Below the pieces are notes generated by a model. That model was not told the DNA's origin. It was given only the letters and a program-made list of their open reading frames with translations, and ran no database searches. This document shows positions 1 through 7,778 of a DNA stretch of 18,228 nt, piece after piece. The position numbers were made by a program, and so were the translations under genes. Position 1 is the first letter of the stretch; the number at the start of each line of letters is the position of its first letter. This stretch comes from an uncultured bacterium (lineage in GTDB: Bacteria; Patescibacteriota; Gracilibacteria; Absconditabacterales; Absconditicoccaceae): contig CALCYP010000023.1 of the NCBI GenBank assembly GCA_937906635.1, positions 1 to 18,228 on the forward strand, given 5' to 3'.

Positions 1-80
1 CCTTTTTTAATAGGCAAAAAATCTGAAAATAATTTATTGCAAATACTCTTGATTTTTTATGCAATAATATTATTTTGAAA

Positions 81-241
81 GTGCCTTATATATTTTTGGA
101 AAACTTTTTTGTTGAAAATTAAACTTTTGTTGTTCATAAAAAGAATAGACAAGCATCATGCTTGCGGATATTTCTTTCTGTGGGACATCTAAAGTTTTCT
201 ATGATTGATATATAAGGCACCGTGAGTATGGTGCTTTTTTT
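81..241 (+). ncRNA. candidate structured leader RNA or small RNA
   Basis: Two long perfect complementary pairs nest inside this stretch. Bases 81-93 (GTGCCTTATATAT) pair with 208-220, and 99-107 (GAAAACTTT) pair with 191-199; a small CAAGC/GCTTG hairpin lies inside at about 151-165. The 3' strand of the outer helix is also the 5' strand of the terminator at 214-241, so the two structures are mutually exclusive. This is the layout of a transcription attenuator or of a stable small RNA with a long closing stem. No known riboswitch or 6S/SRP consensus was recognised. The next gene starts 36 bases after the T-tract. That the structure exists is well supported; its role is inference. Confidence 0.5.
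214..241 (+). terminator. Rho-independent terminator in front of the surface protein gene
   Basis: An 8-bp stem (214-221 with 230-237, including one G-T pair) with an 8-base loop is followed by an uninterrupted T run to 241. It ends whatever is transcribed from the left, or acts as the regulated terminator of a leader, because its 5' arm can instead pair with bases 81-93. Confidence 0.75.
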
Positions 242-276
242 GATAATTAAGTTTTTATTTTCTTACCATATATAAT

Positions 277-3114
277 ATGAAGAAAAACCTATTTTTATTT
301 AGTCTTTTGGCTGTATTCTTAGCCTGATTCTGATTCGGAGGAATTAGTATGGCTGATTATGTGGCTACAACTGGTAACGCAGAAAGCTGTGTCTGAGAAT
401 CTCCTGCTGGTTGTTATGATACATTAGCTGCAGCAATAAGTGCAGCAGAAAGCGGAGCAACTGTTACTTTGTTGAAAGATGTAAGTGAAACCCCTATAAT
501 TTCTTGAAAAAATAATATTACGTTAGATTTAGGAAATAATACTCTAAGTGTTAATTCATATTGATTAGATATTTATAATTCAACATTGACTGTAAGGAAT
601 GGTACCATTAATAGTACTGGGAGGCGATGAATTTATTTAAATTATGGTAATACTTTCACTCTTGATGCTACAGCAAAAATTACAGGAACATGAGGTTGAA
701 TTATATCTGATTTGTATCCTAGCGATAAAACTGAAACAAATACTTGAGTTATAAATGGGGAAATTGATGTTGAATCTATAGCTATTTTAATTAGCGCTAA
801 ATCTTCTTTAACTTTAAATAATGGAGCTAAAATTAAAGGAGAAAATGGTATTGTTATATGAGAAAAAGCTGGCTCTAGTGAAATAGTTATAAATTGAGAT
901 ATAGAAGGTTCTAATGTTTGAGTTACCATTAATGGAAATTTAAAATCAAGCACAGATTGCCCTACTCTTACAATTTGAAGTACAGCTAAACTTACTGCTA
1001 CAGGTGATGAGACAGTTGCTTTATATTTAGCAGGTTATGGGAAAACTACAATAGCTACTGGTGCTAATTTGCAGGGTGATGCAAGTGCTATAGAAATCAG
1101 AGCATGAGAACTAACAATCGATTGATGAACTTTTACTTCAACAGCTACATGATGAAATGTTACTGTCACAGCAAATTGAAATTGATCAACAACTGTTTGA
1201 GCAGCTCTTGCAATTGCTCAGCATACAACAAAGCAAACAACATCTGTTAATATCAATTGATGAACTTTTGAATGAATAGCTGCAATTTATCAATCAAATC
1301 CCCAAAATAATAGTGCAGATGATTCTAAAAATGTTACTACAACAATAACAGAATGAACATTCAATTGAGAAGTATCCAATACTGAAGCAAATAGTAAATT
1401 AGACATTCAATGATGAACTTTCTCAAATGATGTTAATGCATATACAGTTGAATGAAAATATTCAGTAAAAAATTCTGAATGACAATATGAAGTAAAAAAA
1501 CTTACTCCAACTAAATTCGATATGAGTTCAAATTTAAATACTACTATTCCTGTTGTATTAAACGAGCAATGAAGTTGATTATTATTAAACGAAACAAAGG
1601 CCGTTTTAGGTAAAGAGACATGATTAACAGCGTGAGCTTTATTGATTCAATTTAATGATTTAGCTACCCAAGATGCTCTTAATGATGTTGCTAAAGTTGA
1701 AACAGTATTAGAACAGAAATTGTTATTCTTCAAACAAGCATTGGGCACTCCGGCTTGAAAATATAAGATTTGAGTATTTACTGAATCTATAGATAACAAA
1801 CCTTTCTCTGATGATACTAAATTCATTTGATGAACAGAATATAATGAAGGAGATATTGTATTTGATAGTGCTGCAAAGGTTGATCCATTTGGAGTTTCAT
1901 CATGGATTTATGTTAAGAAATATAATGCTATTGGCGACAACTGATATGCTTTGTATGCAGAAGATGCCGAATCAAATTGAAATCAAGGATGGTTTTATGC
2001 TCCTAAAGCATATAAAGTAACGTTTAATACTGACTGAGGTGTATGAACATATGAAGCTCAAATAGTTGCTTTGACAGATTGAAAAGCTACAAAACCAGAA
2101 ACTGATCCAACAAAGGAATGATATATCTTTGATGGTTGGTTCAAATGAGAAGATAATACAGCTTTTGATTTTGATACAGTAATTGCTGATGATACAGAAT
2201 TAAAAGCTCATTGGAGTACTGCCTATACAATAACATTAAATTCAGTATCTAATTGAACTATCTCTACAGATAAAGAAGTAGCAAAAGAATGAGATACAAT
2301 AACTCTTACAGCAACTCCTAATTCAAATTATAAATTCACTAGTTGGACTGTTAAGAATGGAGATGCTGATGTAACAGTTACAAATAATACATTTACAATG
2401 CCTGCTGGTAATGTAACAGTTAGTGCTACATTTACTAAAAAATCTTCATGAGGTGGTGGAGGTTCGTCTTCAAATTCTTCAAATACCACTGCAAATGATT
2501 GAGATGATACTCCAGACGATACAGCAGATGATCCTACACAAGGAGATACTACAACCATAAATCCAGAATTAACTGATGTAGAGAGTCAAGAATGGTATGA
2601 CAATTGATGAGATCAAAAAGAAGTTTTGGATAATGGATTGACCAGAGAATTAAATAATGCTTATGAATTTGCATTTAGAGCTGGTATCACTACTATGAAA
2701 TCTGCAGAAAATGCAAATATGGAATGAACATTGAATAGGATAGCAATGGCAAAAATGTTGAGTCAATATGCTATAAATGTATTAGGAAAGAAACCAGATA
2801 CAAGTAGGACGCCAAATTTCTGAGATGTAGCAGATAGTTTGGATAAAGATTATGATAATGGAGTGACATTAGCATATCAATTAGGAATTATGGGAATCTG
2901 AATCGATGAATTCAGACCTTATGATGAAGTACCAAGAGCTGAATTTGTGACAGCATTGTCCAGACTATTATATGGTTTAGCAGATTGAACAGATAATTAC
3001 TATTCTACACACATGGCTAAATTACAAAAAGAATGAATCATAACAAATACAGATCCTAATTTGCTAGAATTGAGAGGATATGTAATGTTGATGCTGATGA
3101 GAAGTGCTAAATAA
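277..3114 (+). CDS. secreted surface protein with beta-helix region, InlB-type repeats and SLH-like C-terminal domain
   Basis: Protein of 945 residues when TGA is read as glycine. Residues 1-26 form a signal peptide (MKKN, hydrophobic core, cleavage probably after SMA). Residues ~40-400 are Asn/Thr/Gly-rich with repeating 'ITLDLGNNTL'-like strands, as in right-handed beta-helix adhesins. Residues ~578-646 match a Listeria-Bacteroides (InlB B, Flg_new) repeat, with FNTDGG, GYIFDGWF and LKAHW. Residues ~649-722 match the related 'GTIS...GDTITLTATPNSNYKF..W' repeat. A Gly/Ser/Thr/Asp linker follows (~724-760). Residues ~788-945 form an SLH-like domain (GITT, MAKM, LGIMGI, RAEF), shared with the gene at 16696. 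The ATG at 277 is chosen because only it gives a signal peptide. Probable roles are cell-envelope anchoring and host or surface contact; the ligand is unknown. Confidence 0.93.
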
Positions 3115-3133
3115 TAAAATTAAAATACAAATT

Positions 3134-3161
3134 AAGCCACTCAATTAGAGTGGCTTTTTTT
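3134..3161 (+). terminator. Rho-independent terminator of the surface protein gene
   Basis: A perfect 9-bp stem (AAGCCACTC with GAGTGGCTT) with a 5-base loop is followed by a T run, 19 bases after the stop codon at 3112-3114. Confidence 0.93.
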
Positions 3162-3230
3162 GTTGTTTGTATTGAAAAATCATCTTTAATCACAATATAT
3201 GTTGTATAATTTTATTTTTCATAAAAATTT

Positions 3231-3572
3231 ATGTACTTCCTAACTTTCCTAAAATCACTACTACTCACCATCACTTTAGAGACCATCATTCTATTTTTCC
3301 TCTGTAAACTATTTTTCAAAAAAGATAATTTAAAAACTTGAAAAATAATTTTGACATGAATTGTAGCTTCTACCACCACTCTACCAATTCTACGGTTTGT
3401 GCTACCATATGCTTTCCACAATTACACAGTGTATGCAGTAGTTGGCGAAGTATTTGTCACTTTTGTCGAAATTTTCATCATTAAGTATCTTTTAGACATA
3501 ACTCGACAAAAAGCAATCATCGCAAGCATCGCTTGTAATCTATTTTCAGTAATCATAGGTCTACTGCTATAA
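3231..3572 (+). CDS. small four-helix membrane protein, function unknown
   Basis: Open frame of 113 residues that appears only when TGA is read as glycine (two in-frame TGA codons). Four hydrophobic segments are visible at about residues 5-25, 39-60, 64-84 and 93-113. A short lysine-rich loop (~26-38) joins the first two, and a Gly-Glu pair sits near residues 72-73. It holds the only CGG of the window (residue 55) and one CGA (residue 92), both best read as Trp in or next to membrane segments. A TATAAT box at 3205-3210 lies 20 bases before the ATG. It stands alone between a terminator and the tRNA cluster. I recognise no family with certainty. The gene looks real because of its continuous membrane pattern and its promoter-like upstream region. 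Confidence 0.72.
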
Positions 3573-3592
3573 AAAAATAATTCAATTTTTCC

Positions 3593-3620
3593 TTGAAATT
3601 AATTTTGATTTTATTATAAA
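3593..3620 (+). promoter_or_regulatory. probable promoter of the tRNA cluster
   Basis: TTGAAA (3593-3598) and TATAAA (3615-3620) are separated by 16 bases and followed by the GC-richer CTGACGCG, 40 bases before tRNA-Phe. The spacing and boxes match a sigma-70-type promoter. Confidence 0.55.
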
Positions 3621-3660
3621 CTGACGCGTGAAGTGTTTTTTGTGCATCAAAATTTTACAT

Positions 3661-3735
3661 GCCGGGGTAGCTCAGCGGTAGAGCAGAGGCCTGAAAAGCC
3701 TTGTGTCGGTGGTTCAACTCTGCCTCCCGGCACCA
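3661..3735 (+). tRNA. tRNA-Phe (GAA)
   Basis: Full cloverleaf: acceptor GCCGGGG pairs with TCCCGGC (one G-T), D stem GCTC/GAGC, anticodon stem GAGGC/GCCTT with loop CTGAAAA (anticodon GAA), and T loop TTCAACT. The 3' CCA is encoded. First gene of the cluster. Confidence 0.96.
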
Positions 3736-3770
3736 CTTAAAATTTATGGGCATATAGCTCAGTTGCTGCG

Positions 3771-3786
3771 CTCCGCTTCAGCGGAG
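3771..3786 (+). repeat. GC-rich hairpin inserted in a tRNA D loop
   Basis: Perfect 6-bp stem CTCCGC/GCGGAG with a TTCA loop, absent from the intact tRNA-Ile copy. First of three hairpins in this tRNA-like gene. Confidence 0.85.
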
Positions 3787-3792
3787 GTAGAG

Positions 3793-3807
3793 TCCCGCCT
3801 TGCGGGA
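3793..3807 (+). repeat. GC-rich hairpin in place of an anticodon arm (first)
   Basis: Perfect 6-bp stem TCCCGC/GCGGGA with a 3-base loop CTT. It shares its TCCCG...CGGGA ends with the hairpins at 3815 and 4086. Confidence 0.85.
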
Positions 3808-3814
3808 TAAATTG

Positions 3815-3831
3815 TCCCGATGAAATCGGGA
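3815..3831 (+). repeat. GC-rich hairpin in place of an anticodon arm (second)
   Basis: TCCCGATGAAATCGGGA: arms TCCCGAT and ATCGGGA around GAA. It differs by one loop base from the hairpin at 4086-4102, so the two are copies of one element. Confidence 0.88.
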
Positions 3832-3883
3832 AGGTCGGTGGTTCAAGTCTACCTATACCCACCATTTAAATTAGCAATTATTC

Positions 3884-3957
3884 CGGGGATTAGCTCAGAT
3901 GGCTAGAGTGCTTGGTTTGGGACCAAGAGGTCGTGAGTTCGAGTCCCACATCCCCGA
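3884..3957 (+). tRNA. tRNA-Pro (TGG)
   Basis: Acceptor CGGGGAT pairs perfectly with ATCCCCG, the anticodon stem is CTTGG/CCAAG with loop TTTGGGA (anticodon TGG), and the T loop is TTCGAGT. No CCA is encoded after the discriminator base, unlike its neighbours, so it needs CCA-adding enzyme. Only 5 bases separate it from tRNA-Ile. Confidence 0.96.
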
Positions 3958-3962
3958 TTTAT

Positions 3963-4039
3963 GGGCATATAGCTCAGTTGGTTAGAGCGCATCTCTGATA
4001 AGGATGAGGTCGGTGGTTCGAGTCCACCTATGCCCACCA
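3963..4039 (+). tRNA. tRNA-Ile (GAT)
   Basis: Acceptor GGGCATA pairs with TATGCCC, the anticodon stem is CATCT/GGATG (with a non-Watson-Crick pair) and the loop CTGATAA gives anticodon GAT. T stem GGTGG/CCACC with loop TTCGAGT; CCA encoded. It is the intact sister of the hairpin-interrupted copy at 3748. Confidence 0.96.
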
Positions 4040-4058
4040 TTTAAATTAACAATTATTC

Positions 4059-4135
4059 CGGGGATTAGCTCAGATGACTAGAGTGTCCCGATGGAATCGG
4101 GAAGGTCGTGAGTTCGAGTCCACCTATGCCCACCA
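4059..4135 (+). pseudogene. chimeric tRNA-Pro/tRNA-Ile remnant with hairpin-swapped anticodon arm
   Basis: The 5' half matches tRNA-Pro (CGGGGATTAGCTCAGATG). The T-arm 3' strand and acceptor end match tRNA-Ile (CCACCTATGCCC plus CCA). Acceptor and T stems therefore no longer pair. The 17-base Pro anticodon arm is replaced by a 17-base hairpin (4086-4102) whose 7-base loop ATGGAAT would read GGA (Ser) if it were an anticodon loop. The stem mismatches argue for a non-functional recombination product. Confidence 0.85.
4086..4102 (+). repeat. GC-rich hairpin replacing a tRNA-Pro anticodon arm
   Basis: TCCCGATGGAATCGGGA, exactly the length of the arm it replaces and nearly identical to the hairpin at 3815-3831. 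Confidence 0.88.
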
Positions 4136-4446
4136 TTCAAATGTAAACAAAAATGCTATTGGCTATTAGCCACTTGCTATTAGCTACTTGCTAAATTATC
4201 TACATGTACAATGGTTTCAACCCGAAATTAATTACATGGTAGAAGTAGTTTCTAACTTAAGTAGATGGTACACATTCATATGAATGTATGTAATCTATCT
4301 GACTTAAAGGAACAGAATTTTTTTTACATTTGGTCTTGATTTTTTATACTATTTTTGTATAAAAGACACGATATCTTCGTATTGCACAAATATTTGTGCT
4401 TTAAATACAATGAAGAAAATTATTTTACTTAATTATATTAAAAATT
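4136..4446 (+). other. non-coding region between tRNA cluster and tuf
   Basis: No convincing reading frame in code 25 or 37. It contains a 14-bp direct repeat (GCTATTAGCCACTT and GCTATTAGCTACTT, 4162-4189). A layered inverted repeat follows at 4257-4307 (TTAAGT...ACTTAA outside, ACATTCATATGAATGT inside), then promoter-like boxes (4323-4363) and a 16-base palindrome GCACAAATATTTGTGC (4384-4399) in the probable tuf leader. Confidence 0.7.
4323..4363 (+). promoter_or_regulatory. probable promoter region of the tuf/ribosomal block
   Basis: Two overlapping sigma-70-like pairs are visible: TTTACA (4323-4328) with TATACT (4345-4350), and TTGATT (4336-4341) with TATAAA (4358-4363), each with a 16-base spacer. 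The second gives a leader of about 75 bases before tuf, including the palindrome at 4384-4399. Which one is used cannot be told from sequence. Confidence 0.5.
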
Positions 4447-5622
4447 ATGGCTGACAAAGTTCATGTAAATGTTGGTACTATTGGTCACGTTGATCATGGT
4501 AAGACAACTCTAACAGCTGCTATTACAGCTGTATGTGCACAAAAAGGATTAGCAAAAGTTCAAAACTATGCTGATATTGACAATGCTCCTGAAGAAAAAG
4601 CAAGATGAATAACTATCAACACAAGACACGTTGAGTACGAAACTGAGACAAGACACTATGCTCATATCGATTGTCCAGGACATGCCGATTATGTAAAAAA
4701 CATGATCGTTTGAGCTGCTCAAATGGATGGAGCTATTTTAGTTGTTGCTGGTACAGATGGACCAATGCCTCAGACAAGAGAGCATATCTTATTAGCACAC
4801 CAAGTTAATGTTCCAAAAATCGTAGTATTTTTGAACAAATGTGATATGGTTGAAGATCCTGAAATGTTGGATTTGGTAGAAGAAGAGATTAGAGATTTAT
4901 TAAATCAAAACAGTTATGATGGAGACAATACTCCTATCATCAGATGATCTGCTCTAAAAGCTACAGAAGATCCTTCAAATCCAGAATATGCAAAACCAAT
5001 TGAAGAGTTATTGAACGCTTTGGATACATATATTCCTGTTCCAGATAGACAAATTGATAAACCTTTCTTGATGCCTGTAGAAGATGTATTCTCTATCAAA
5101 GGTAGATGAACAGTTGCTACATGAAGAATAGAAAGATGAGTTATCAAAATGAATGATGAGGTTGAACTATTAGGATTAGGAAAAGAACCAAAAACAACTG
5201 TTGTTACATGAGTTGAGATGTTCCACAAAGCTTTCGACAAAGCTGAAGCTTGAATGAATGTTTGATTATTATTAAGATGATTAGACAAAGAAGAAGTTGA
5301 AAGATGACAAGTATTATGTCAAAAAGGTACAGTACAAGCTCACAATAAATTTGAAGCTGAAGTATACGTATTGAAAAAAGAAGAAGGATGAAGACATACT
5401 CCATTTATGTCTTGATATAGACCACAATTCTTCCTTAGAACAACAGATGTTACATGATCTATTACATTAAAAGCAGGTACAGAAATGATTATGCCTGGTG
5501 ATAATGCAAAAATCGATGTTGAATTAATCTATCCAGTAGCAATGGAAGAATGATTGAGATTTGCTATTAGAGAAGGAGGAAGGACAGTTTGAGCTGGAGT
5601 TATCACAAAGATAAACGCTTAG
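4447..5622 (+). CDS. tuf: translation elongation factor Tu
   Basis: 391 residues, full length for the family. EF-Tu is the GTPase that delivers aminoacyl-tRNA to the ribosomal A site in the cytoplasm. The GTP-binding motifs are clear: GHVDHGKT (13-20), switch I RGITI, DCPGH (75-79), NKCD (130-133) and SALK (168-171), followed by the two beta-barrel domains. Many TGA codons fall at family-invariant glycines, such as RGITI and IVGAAQMDG, which proves the recoding. It ends in TAG. It stands directly before rpsJ, without rpsL, rpsG or fusA, so the str operon is split here. A promoter region precedes it at 4323-4363. Confidence 0.99.
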
Positions 5623-5651
5623 TTTTATAAATTTAAATAAAGTTTGTTCTC

Positions 5652-5978
5652 ATGTCTACTATAAAAGAAGTTAAACCAAAATTAAGAATCAAATTAAAAA
5701 GTTATGATGTAAAAATGTTAGAGTCTTCTGTGGGAAAGGTTGTTGGACTTTTATTGAAGTCTTGAGCCGAGGTAAAATGACCAATTCCTCTACCTAAAAA
5801 AAGAAAACTTTACACAGTTTTGAGATCAAATTTTAAGTTTAAAGATTCAAGAGAACAATTTGAGAGGATGACTTATTCAAGGATGATTGATGTCACAGAA
5901 ATGTGACCAAAGACTATGGAAAGTCTCCAAAATTTATCAATACCAGTCGGTGTATTGGTAGATATAAAAGTATTCTAA
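5652..5978 (+). CDS. rpsJ: 30S ribosomal protein S10
   Basis: 108 residues, normal length. S10 is a 30S head protein and, with NusB, an antitermination factor in many bacteria. Recognisable core: [17 protein letters not shown] (first Gly encoded TGA), KLYTVLRS and REQFE near the middle, and the C-terminal [12 protein letters not shown] strand. Opens the S10 group, 29 bases after tuf. The start has no Shine-Dalgarno sequence. A GC-rich palindrome lies downstream before rplC. Confidence 0.98.
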
Positions 5979-5994
5979 GTTTACTAAACAATAT

Positions 5995-6037
5995 GCAACA
6001 AGTAGGCCCCGGAATATTCCGGGGTGCTATTCGTTGT
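5995..6037 (+). repeat. GC-rich palindromic hairpin between rpsJ and rplC
   Basis: A perfect 18-base palindrome CCCCGGAATATTCCGGGG (6007-6024) is extended outward by an imperfect stem (5995-6005 with 6027-6037). No T run follows directly, so it is a poor terminator. It may stabilise or process the mRNA, or be a dispersed palindromic element like those in the tRNA cluster. Confidence 0.8.
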
Positions 6038-6070
6038 TATCACCTTTTAGTTAATCATTAAATAAATATT

Positions 6071-6673
6071 ATGAATAAAGCATGATTGATCGTTGCTAAA
6101 AAAGAAATGACTAGAATATGGGAAGATTGAAAAATGATTCCTGTGACTATAGTTAAAATACTTCCTCAAGAGGTTTTGAGATTTAAAACTGAGGATAAAG
6201 ATTGATATTCTGCTGTCGTTATCTGAGTAAATAAAAAAGAGGTTGAAAAAGCAAAATGACAAAAAGTGACTTACTCAATGACTACAGAGTTCAAAAATAT
6301 CGATGATTCTTTTTCTAATAGTTACAAAGCTTGAACAAGCTTGGATATGAGTTTATTAGAAGGTGTAGAAGAGATAAACTTAATAGGTACATCAAAAGGT
6401 AAAGGTTTTCAATGAGTTATGAAAAGATTTCATGCTTCATGATGACCAAAGACTCATGGTTCTAAATTTCATAGACAAGTTTGATCTCTATGAAACAGAA
6501 AACCAAGGAGAGTTCAAAAATGACATCCTCATGCATGACACATGTGAGGTGAACAAGTTACGCTAAAGAATATTAGAATAATTGATAGAGTACAACAAGA
6601 TGGTGAACAGTTATTATTATTAAAATGATCAATACCTGGTTCTTACAATTCATTCATAAAAGTAATAGCTTAA
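6071..6673 (+). CDS. rplC: 50S ribosomal protein L3
   Basis: 200 residues. L3 is an early-assembly 50S protein whose loop reaches the peptidyl transferase centre. The conserved central stretch is present: GTSKGKGFQGV, KRFHASGGPKTHGSKFHR, GSLGNRKP, VQKGHPHAGHMGGEQVT. Most of these glycines are TGA. The N-terminal GLIVAKKEMTRIW and the C-terminal GSIPGSYNSFIKV strand complete the family pattern. The ATG at 6071 fits the expected N-terminus. The 92-base gap before it holds the GC-rich palindrome. Confidence 0.98.
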
Positions 6674-6711
6674 TGCTTTACTACGATTTATATATGTAGA
6701 TATAGTAAAAA

Positions 6712-7341
6712 ATGTGATATACTATTAATATATACGATAAAACATGAAAAGTTGTTTCAAAAGTAACTTTGGATGAAAAAATTTTTTCAGATGACAAAGT
6801 TAATAACAATTTGATACATGAATATTATCTATTACAGGCAAGTAATGCTCGTAATCCTATAGCTCATACAAAAACAAGATGAGAAGTATCAGGTAGTGGA
6901 AAAAAGATTTATAGACAGAAAGGTACTGGATGAGCCAGAGCTGGAGAAAAAAGATCTCCAGTTAGAGTTGGTTGAGGTGTCGCTTTCTGACCAAGAAATG
7001 AAAGAAATTATACAAAGAACATGAATAAAAAAGCTAGAAATTTAGCATTGTATGGATTGCTTACTCTAAAAGCAAAAGATAATGAAATTTTGGGACTAAA
7101 AGATTTCGATCTAAAAGAACCAAAGACCAAAGACGCTGTTGAAATTTTGACAAATATAGGAATCAACAACGACAAGATATTATTCGTATTAAACGAAAAA
7201 AATATCAACTTAATAAAGTCATTTAGAAACTTAAATAATGTAAAGTATTTATTAGCTGACTACTTAAATCCAAAAGATTTATTAGAATACAACAAGATCT
7301 TATTCTTGGAATCAGCTTTGAAAAAAATTAATAAGGAATAA
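6712..7341 (+). CDS. rplD: 50S ribosomal protein L4
   Basis: 209 residues. L4 lines the exit tunnel with an extended loop. The loop signature is clear: NARNPIAHTKTRGEVSGSGKK, YRQKGTGGARAG and SPVRVGGGVAFGPR. The Arg at 'NAR' is CGT at a family-conserved arginine, showing that CGT still means Arg here. The start is the ATG at 6712 (MGYTINIYDKTG), the first in frame after TAA at 6706; earlier in-frame codons are interrupted by TAG and TAA. In some bacteria L4 also represses its own operon; no such leader element was identified here. Confidence 0.97.
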
Positions 7342-7406
7342 TTAACAATTAATAATTGTAGAAACTTCCTTAATTATTCATTCTTAATTCTTAATTCTTA
7401 ATTAAA

Positions 7407-7748
7407 ATGACATACAGAGAAAAATTACAAAGGAGAGCAATAAAAAATACTGAAGTAAAAGCTCTAAAAAAGCTTACACCATACGACATTATTTTATGAT
7501 CTTATGTGACAGAAAAGACATACAAAATGCAAGAAAATGCAAATAAGTACTGTTTTAAAGTTCACAAAGATGCAAATAAGAACGATGTGAAAGAAGCTAT
7601 AAAGTACATATACAAAGTAACTCCTTTGGAAGTAAATATAGTAAATGTTGCTTTTAAATGAAGAAGTCAAAGAAAATTAGTTAGGAGATCTCACAAAAAA
7701 GCAATAGTTACATTGGATAAAAAAGATAAGATAGAGATCTGATTATAA
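7407..7748 (+). CDS. rplW: 50S ribosomal protein L23
   Basis: 113 residues. L23 sits at the tunnel exit and docks SRP and trigger factor. The family core begins at about residue 27 (YDIILGSYVTEKTYK) and runs through NKYCFKVHKDANKNDVKEAI and VNIVNVAFKGR. About 25 basic residues precede the usual start, longer than a typical L23 N-terminus. The preceding 65-base gap is an AT-rich run with a 7-base TTCTTAA repeat and no ribosome-binding site. Confidence 0.97.
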
Positions 7749-7778
7749 AATATTTATTCTATGAATTTATAACATCAA

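Larger units (their letters stand above)
3748..3864 (+). pseudogene. tRNA-Ile-like gene with hairpins inserted in D loop and anticodon arm
   Basis: The 5' end (GGGCATATAGCTCAGTTG) and the 3' end (AGGTCGGTGGTTC to CCA) match the intact tRNA-Ile at 3963-4039, but the total is 117 bases instead of 77. The D loop carries an inserted hairpin (3771-3786). The anticodon arm is replaced by two more hairpins (3793-3807 and 3815-3831). The acceptor stem has a C-A mismatch at its fourth pair. No isoleucine anticodon remains. The last hairpin could present a 7-base loop ATGAAAT. Most likely a dead copy; a processed or decoy RNA cannot be excluded. Confidence 0.85.

Noticed and set aside
271..276. TATAAT directly abutting the ATG at 277 as promoter of the surface protein gene
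   Set aside because: Transcription would begin inside the coding region, and no well-spaced -35 is present. It is probably chance in AT-rich DNA.
337..351. GGAGGA six bases before ATG at 349, a perfect-looking Shine-Dalgarno start
   Set aside because: It lies inside the signal peptide of the gene starting at 277; using it would remove the export signal, and no other gene here uses such a site.
4086..4102. A functional tRNA-Ser(GGA) at the chimeric tRNA
   Set aside because: Acceptor and T stems do not pair and the long variable arm of serine tRNAs is missing.
4162..4193. Short tandem repeat as a CRISPR array
   Set aside because: Units are 14 bases with no spacers, and no cas gene is present.
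4723..4947. Short open frames ending at TGA inside tuf, rplD, rpsH and rpsE that look like separate small genes
   Set aside because: They are fragments of full-length genes created by reading TGA as stop; with TGA as Gly they join into complete families.
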